The position numbers and the translations under genes are program-made. The notes beneath the pieces are model-generated. The model did not search any database and had not been told where the DNA came from. It saw only the letters and a program-made list of their open reading frames with translations. From Candidatus Enterococcus huntleyi (lineage in GTDB: Bacteria; Bacillota; Bacilli; Lactobacillales; Enterococcaceae), in the NCBI RefSeq assembly GCF_009933175.1, contig NZ_MAEJ01000007.1:80623-144622 (forward strand): 64,000 nt of DNA, read 5' to 3'. Below, in pieces: positions 61,478 to 64,000 of this stretch; position 1 is the stretch's first letter, and each line of letters begins with the position of its first letter.

Positions 61478-62589
61478 ATGATTGATGAGACAGTTAGAAA
61501 ATCAAAAGATAAGAAAAATTGGATCATAGGCATTTCTGCTGGTTCTAATATAATTACAGGAAAGAGAAAGCAGATTGTCAGAAAGGGGTTTTCAACTAAA
61601 AAAGAAGCTGAGGAAGAAGAACAAAAGATCAATATCTATATTCTTAATGATGAGCCTGATTTTGACCATATCCGCATCTCCCCACTCTATGAACTGATGA
61701 AGAAAGAGGATAGTAGAAATCAACGTAAAGCCAGCTATATACAAACACAAGAATATAATTACAATCGACATATCAAGCCCTATTTTGAACATGCGATCAT
61801 TGCTCAATTAACCTAGGAGCACATTGATGAATTTTGTGAGTCTTTACTAAAAAAGAACTGACGAATAATAGTATCAATAAAATTTTGATTCTACTCAAAA
61901 AAATACTAGATATGGCATTAAGAAAAAGATACATCAAAGATAACCCATGTACCCACCTTAGAGAATTGAAAACTGAAGCGAAGAAGATGGAGTTTTGGAC
62001 TGTCCAAAAATTTATGAAATTCAAAGCTCTCTTTCACGCAGATGAATTAAATTTTCTATTATTCTTTACTGGAATGCGTTCTGGAGAATTGTCGGGATTG
62101 ACCTAGGAAGATCTTGACTTCAATTGTTCAGAAATAAATGTAAATAAGACCTTAGTAAAACTTAAAGGCCATTGCATTTATAATGAACCAAAAACCACAG
62201 CTGGAAAAAGAAGAATTGTAGTGAACTTAAAATTAATGGAAGATTTGAGGAAATGGAAAGACCAACAAATGCCCTTACTAGAAGATCAACTGTTGGTAAA
62301 AGATTGGGATAAGATTCAAGTTTTTCAACAAGGCCCAGAACTACTTACTAAAGACCATGTACGAAAAAATATGAAGCCGTTCTACGAAGAGATTCTTCTA
62401 TTGAAAAAATACGAATTCATGATTTCAGACATTCTCACGTTGCACTTCTTATCAAGAATAACGAAGATCCATATATAATTAAAAAACGAATTGGTCATGC
62501 ATCAATTACAACCATTTATGATTTATATGGACATTTGTATCCAAGTAAGCAATTAAATACTGCTAGCCGACTGGATAACTTCTACTAGT
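61478..62589 (+). pseudogene. Tyrosine-family phage integrase, multiply disrupted
   Basis: Reads as one integrase over three frames. Core residues survive: Arg in TGMRSGEL, HDFRH (His-x-x-Arg), GHAS, and the Tyr in TIYDLYGHLYP. In-frame TAG codons at 61814-61816 and 62104-62106 each replace the residue in LT*E (probably Trp). Frameshifts fall in the A6 tracts near 61850 and 62404. It points at tRNA-Leu, whose 3' end is the att site. The A-tract shifts could be sequencing errors; the two TAG are harder to explain that way. Confidence 0.85.
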
Positions 62590-62641
62590 ATTTTGTTGAT
62601 CTTCTACGTAGTTACTTGAGTTAAAGTGCCCATTTCAAACA

Positions 62642-62684
62642 AAAAAAATAGACCTATCAAACGTCTGAAAACGTTGATAGATCA
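62642..62684 (-). terminator. Terminator of the rRNA-tRNA operon
   Basis: Stem GACCTATCAAACGT / ACGTTGATAGATC around CTGAAA; on the minus strand it is followed by eight T. It ends the tRNA cluster directly after tRNA-Leu. Confidence 0.85.
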
Positions 62685-62687
62685 TGC

Positions 62688-62742
62688 AATACCGGCGGCC
62701 GGGGTCGAACCGGCACGCCCTCGCGGGCACTGGATTTTGAGT
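62688..62742. repeat. Island direct repeat, tRNA-proximal copy (att site)
   Basis: The 3' 53 bases of tRNA-Leu(CAA) plus 2 bp. It matches 53855-53909 in 52 of 55 positions. Because the insertion kept this half of the tRNA, the gene remains functional. Confidence 0.85.
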
Positions 62743-62773
62743 CCAGCGCGTCTGCCAATTCCGCCACGCCGGC
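62690..62773 (-). tRNA. tRNA-Leu (CAA)
   Basis: 84 nt with the long variable arm of a class II tRNA; anticodon loop CTCAAAA gives CAA. Acceptor GCCGGCG / CGCCGGT. No encoded CCA. It is the last gene of the cluster and the integration site of the island. Confidence 0.95.
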
Positions 62774-62794
62774 ATGATATAAATTTTTGTACTA

Positions 62795-62865
<71 letters not shown>

Positions 62866-62886
62866 ATTATTGAATTAACTTAAAAA

Positions 62887-62958
62887 CTGGGGTAGCTGGA
62901 TTCGAACCAACGCATGAGGGAGTCAAAGTCCCTTGCCTTACCGCTTGGCTATACCCCA
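62887..62958 (-). tRNA. tRNA-Gln (TTG)
   Basis: 72-nt cloverleaf, acceptor TGGGGTA / TACCCCA, anticodon TTG in CTTTGAC. Confidence 0.95.
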
Positions 62959-62968
62959 ATGATACAAA

Positions 62969-63042
62969 GGCGACTGATGGGAATCGAACCCACGAATGCC
63001 GGAGCCACAATCCGGTGCGTTAACCACTTCGCCACAACCGCC
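62969..63042 (-). tRNA. tRNA-His (GTG)
   Basis: 74 nt including the extra G-1 paired with C73; anticodon GTG in TTGTGGC. Confidence 0.95.
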
Positions 63043-63061
63043 GTAACAAAAAATTAAATGG

Positions 63062-63132
63062 CAGGGGTAGCAGGAATTGAACCCACACTAACGGTTTTGG
63101 AGACCGCTGTTCTACCTTTAAACTATACCCCT
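63062..63132 (-). tRNA. tRNA-Trp (CCA)
   Basis: 71-nt cloverleaf, acceptor AGGGGTA / TACCCCT, discriminator G, anticodon CCA in CTCCAAA. Confidence 0.95.
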
Positions 63133-63135
63133 AAA

Positions 63136-63216
63136 TGGAGGAAAGTGGATTCGAACCACTGAACCCTAAGGAACGGATTTACAGTCCGTCGCGTTTAGCC
63201 ACTTCGCTATTCCTCC
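63136..63216 (-). tRNA. tRNA-Tyr (GTA)
   Basis: 81-nt class II tRNA, acceptor GGAGGAA / TTTCCTCC region, anticodon GTA in CTGTAAA. Confidence 0.95.
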
Positions 63217-63220
63217 ATAA

Positions 63221-63293
63221 TGGCGCGGGACAGAATCGAACTGCCGACACATGGAGCTTCAATCCATTGCTCTACCAACTGAGCTACCGAGCC
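63221..63293 (-). tRNA. tRNA-Phe (GAA), acceptor-stem mismatch
   Basis: 73-nt cloverleaf, anticodon GAA in TTGAAGC. The acceptor arms GGCTCGG and CCGCGCC leave a T4-C69 mismatch (63290 and 63225); the expected base at 69 is A. All else is regular. Confidence 0.93.
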
Positions 63294-63330
63294 GTATTAC
63301 GAAATTATAAAATACATTTTAGTTCAAAAA

Positions 63331-63406
63331 TGGCGGTTCCGACGGGAATCGAACCCGCGATCTCCTGCGTGACAGGCAGGCATGTTAACCCCTACACCAC
63401 GGAACC
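63331..63406 (-). tRNA. tRNA-Asp (GTC)
   Basis: 76 nt including an encoded 3' CCA; acceptor GGTTCCG / CGGAACC, anticodon GTC in CTGTCAC. Confidence 0.95.
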
Positions 63407-63418
63407 AAAATGATTCTA

Positions 63419-63491
63419 TGGAGGTTAACGGGATCGAACCGCTGACATCCTGCTTGTAAGGCAGACGCTCTCCCAGCTGAGCTAAACCTCC
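63419..63491 (-). tRNA. tRNA-Val (TAC)
   Basis: 73-nt cloverleaf, acceptor GGAGGTT / AACCTCC, anticodon TAC in CTTACAA. Confidence 0.95.
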
Positions 63492-63500
63492 ATGTACAAA

Positions 63501-63572
63501 TGACCCGTACGGGATTCGAACCCGTGTTACCGCCGTGAAAGGGCGGTGTCTTAACCGCTTGACCAACGGGCC
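63501..63572 (-). tRNA. tRNA-Glu (TTC)
   Basis: 72-nt cloverleaf, acceptor GGCCCGT / ACGGGTC, anticodon TTC in CTTTCAC. Confidence 0.95.
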
Positions 63573-63586
63573 GTAAAAGTTCATTA

Positions 63587-63675
63587 CGGAGAGTAAGGGA
63601 TTCGAACCCTTGAGACAGTGTAAACCATCTACATGATTTCCAATCATGCTCCTTCGGCCTCTCGGACAACTCTCC
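63587..63675 (-). tRNA. tRNA-Ser (GGA)
   Basis: 89-nt class II tRNA, acceptor GGAGAGT / ACTCTCC, anticodon GGA in TTGGAAA, discriminator G. Confidence 0.95.
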
Positions 63676-63717
63676 AGAGAATAAAAGAAGCTCAATACTC
63701 TTCTCAAAAATGAGAAA

Positions 63718-63791
63718 CTCCGGCAGTAGGACTCGAACCTACGACATCATGATTAACAGTCATGCGCTACTACCAACTGAGCTATGCCGGA
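63718..63791 (-). tRNA. tRNA-Asn (GTT)
   Basis: 74-nt cloverleaf, acceptor TCCGGCA / TGCCGGA, discriminator G, anticodon GTT in CTGTTAA. First tRNA after 5S rRNA. Confidence 0.95.
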
Positions 63792-63800
63792 ATGCTATAA

Positions 63801-63916
63801 GCGTGGCGACGTCCTACTCTCACAAGGGGAACCCCCTCACTACAATCGGCGCTAAGAAGCTTAACTTCTGTGTTCGGCATGGGAACAGGTGTATCCTTCT
63901 CGCTATCGCCACCACA
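63801..63916 (-). rRNA. rrf: 5S ribosomal RNA
   Basis: 116 nt with the terminal stem TGTGGTGGCG / CGTCGCCACGC and the conserved loop text CCATGCCGAACAC. It is transcribed leftward with the tRNA cluster behind it, so the window edge is the tail of an rrn operon. Confidence 0.97.
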
Positions 63917-64000
63917 CTTAGGTGATGTTGTCTTATTGAGTTGTGCTTTCGCTCACTCAAAACTGGATTTGAAGTAATCAATTTAGTTTGTAACTCTCCG
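63917..64000 (-). other. 23S-5S internal transcribed spacer
   Basis: Spacer upstream of 5S, with a processing-stem-like hairpin TTTTGAGTGAGCGAAAGC...ACTCAA. The 23S gene itself is not recognisable inside the window. Confidence 0.6.

Larger units (their letters stand above)
53855..62742. mobile_element. tRNA-Leu-integrated genomic island (about 8.9 kb), decayed integrase
   Basis: Bounded by the 55-bp direct repeat; the tRNA-proximal end carries a tyrosine integrase remnant pointing toward the tRNA, the usual order. Cargo: Avs-like ATPase, decayed unknown gene, broken IS4-type transposase, HEPN-motif protein. The island genes look more AT-rich than the chromosomal genes to the left. The broken integrase suggests it can no longer excise by itself. 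Confidence 0.82.

Noticed and set aside
61814..62106. Amber suppression or pyrrolysine-type recoding in the integrase
   Set aside because: The gene also has two frameshifts and no suppressor tRNA is seen; decay is the simpler account.

Overview
The window is a chromosomal segment of a low-GC Gram-positive coccus, almost certainly an Enterococcus or a very close relative. The evidence is a fused acetyl-CoA acetyltransferase/HMG-CoA reductase (mvaE) beside mvaS, a dltXABCD operon, lipoproteins with Firmicute lipoboxes, strong AGGAGG ribosome binding sites, and a right edge made of a 5S rRNA gene followed by a long tRNA cluster in the Bacillus/Enterococcus order (Asn-Ser-Glu-Val-Asp-Phe-Tyr-Trp-His-Gln-Cys-Leu). 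The species cannot be fixed from what is visible.

Layout. 0-6.3 kb: aldo/keto reductase, two unrecognised proteins, and the divergent mvaE/mvaS pair of the mevalonate pathway. 6.3-9.6 kb: a NitT/TauT-type ABC importer split over two divergent units, with a polysaccharide deacetylase-like gene. 9.6-17.2 kb: acetyltransferase, Spx-family protein, PsiE-like membrane protein, cardiolipin synthase, a MerR regulator divergent from an MFS exporter, and proC. 17.2-24.8 kb: a Fic-fold protein lacking the catalytic His, an ABC-2 exporter, an amino-acid ABC importer without its ATPase plus an amidase, and an orphan AMP-forming ligase. 24.9-30.4 kb: alpha-galactosidase, aldo/keto reductase and LacI regulator, then a guanidine-I riboswitch controlling a paired SMR exporter. 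30.7-41.3 kb: methyltransferase, the dlt operon for teichoic acid D-alanylation, a two-component system with a serine hydrolase, an unlisted 21-residue membrane peptide, and GNAT/MarR genes. 41.5-47 kb: a 2-keto-3-deoxygluconate pathway (kduD, kduI, kdgK, kdgA) with an IclR regulator. 47.2-53.6 kb: a TetR-controlled ABC exporter, an AadA-like nucleotidyltransferase, small membrane proteins and a MerR regulator.

53.86-62.74 kb is a genomic island. It is bounded by a 55-bp direct repeat (52 identities) whose right copy is the 3' part of the tRNA-Leu(CAA) gene. Next to that tRNA lies a decayed tyrosine integrase. The cargo is a 1525-residue Avs-like (AVAST) STAND ATPase with an N-terminal PD-(D/E)XK nuclease domain, an unrecognised 413-residue protein with a HEPN-like R-x5-H motif, a broken IS4-type transposase and a decayed gene of unknown function. 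It looks like a small, now immobile phage-defence island.

Regulatory features read from the sequence: direct repeats of TAAACT at 11-bp phase in front of both the serine hydrolase/two-component operon and the dlt operon; cre-like sites on the -35 elements of the two sugar operons; a 9-bp-arm palindrome between mvaE and mvaS; back-to-back promoters whose two TTGACA boxes form a palindrome; and a 52-bp IS-end palindrome inserted into the loop of a terminator.
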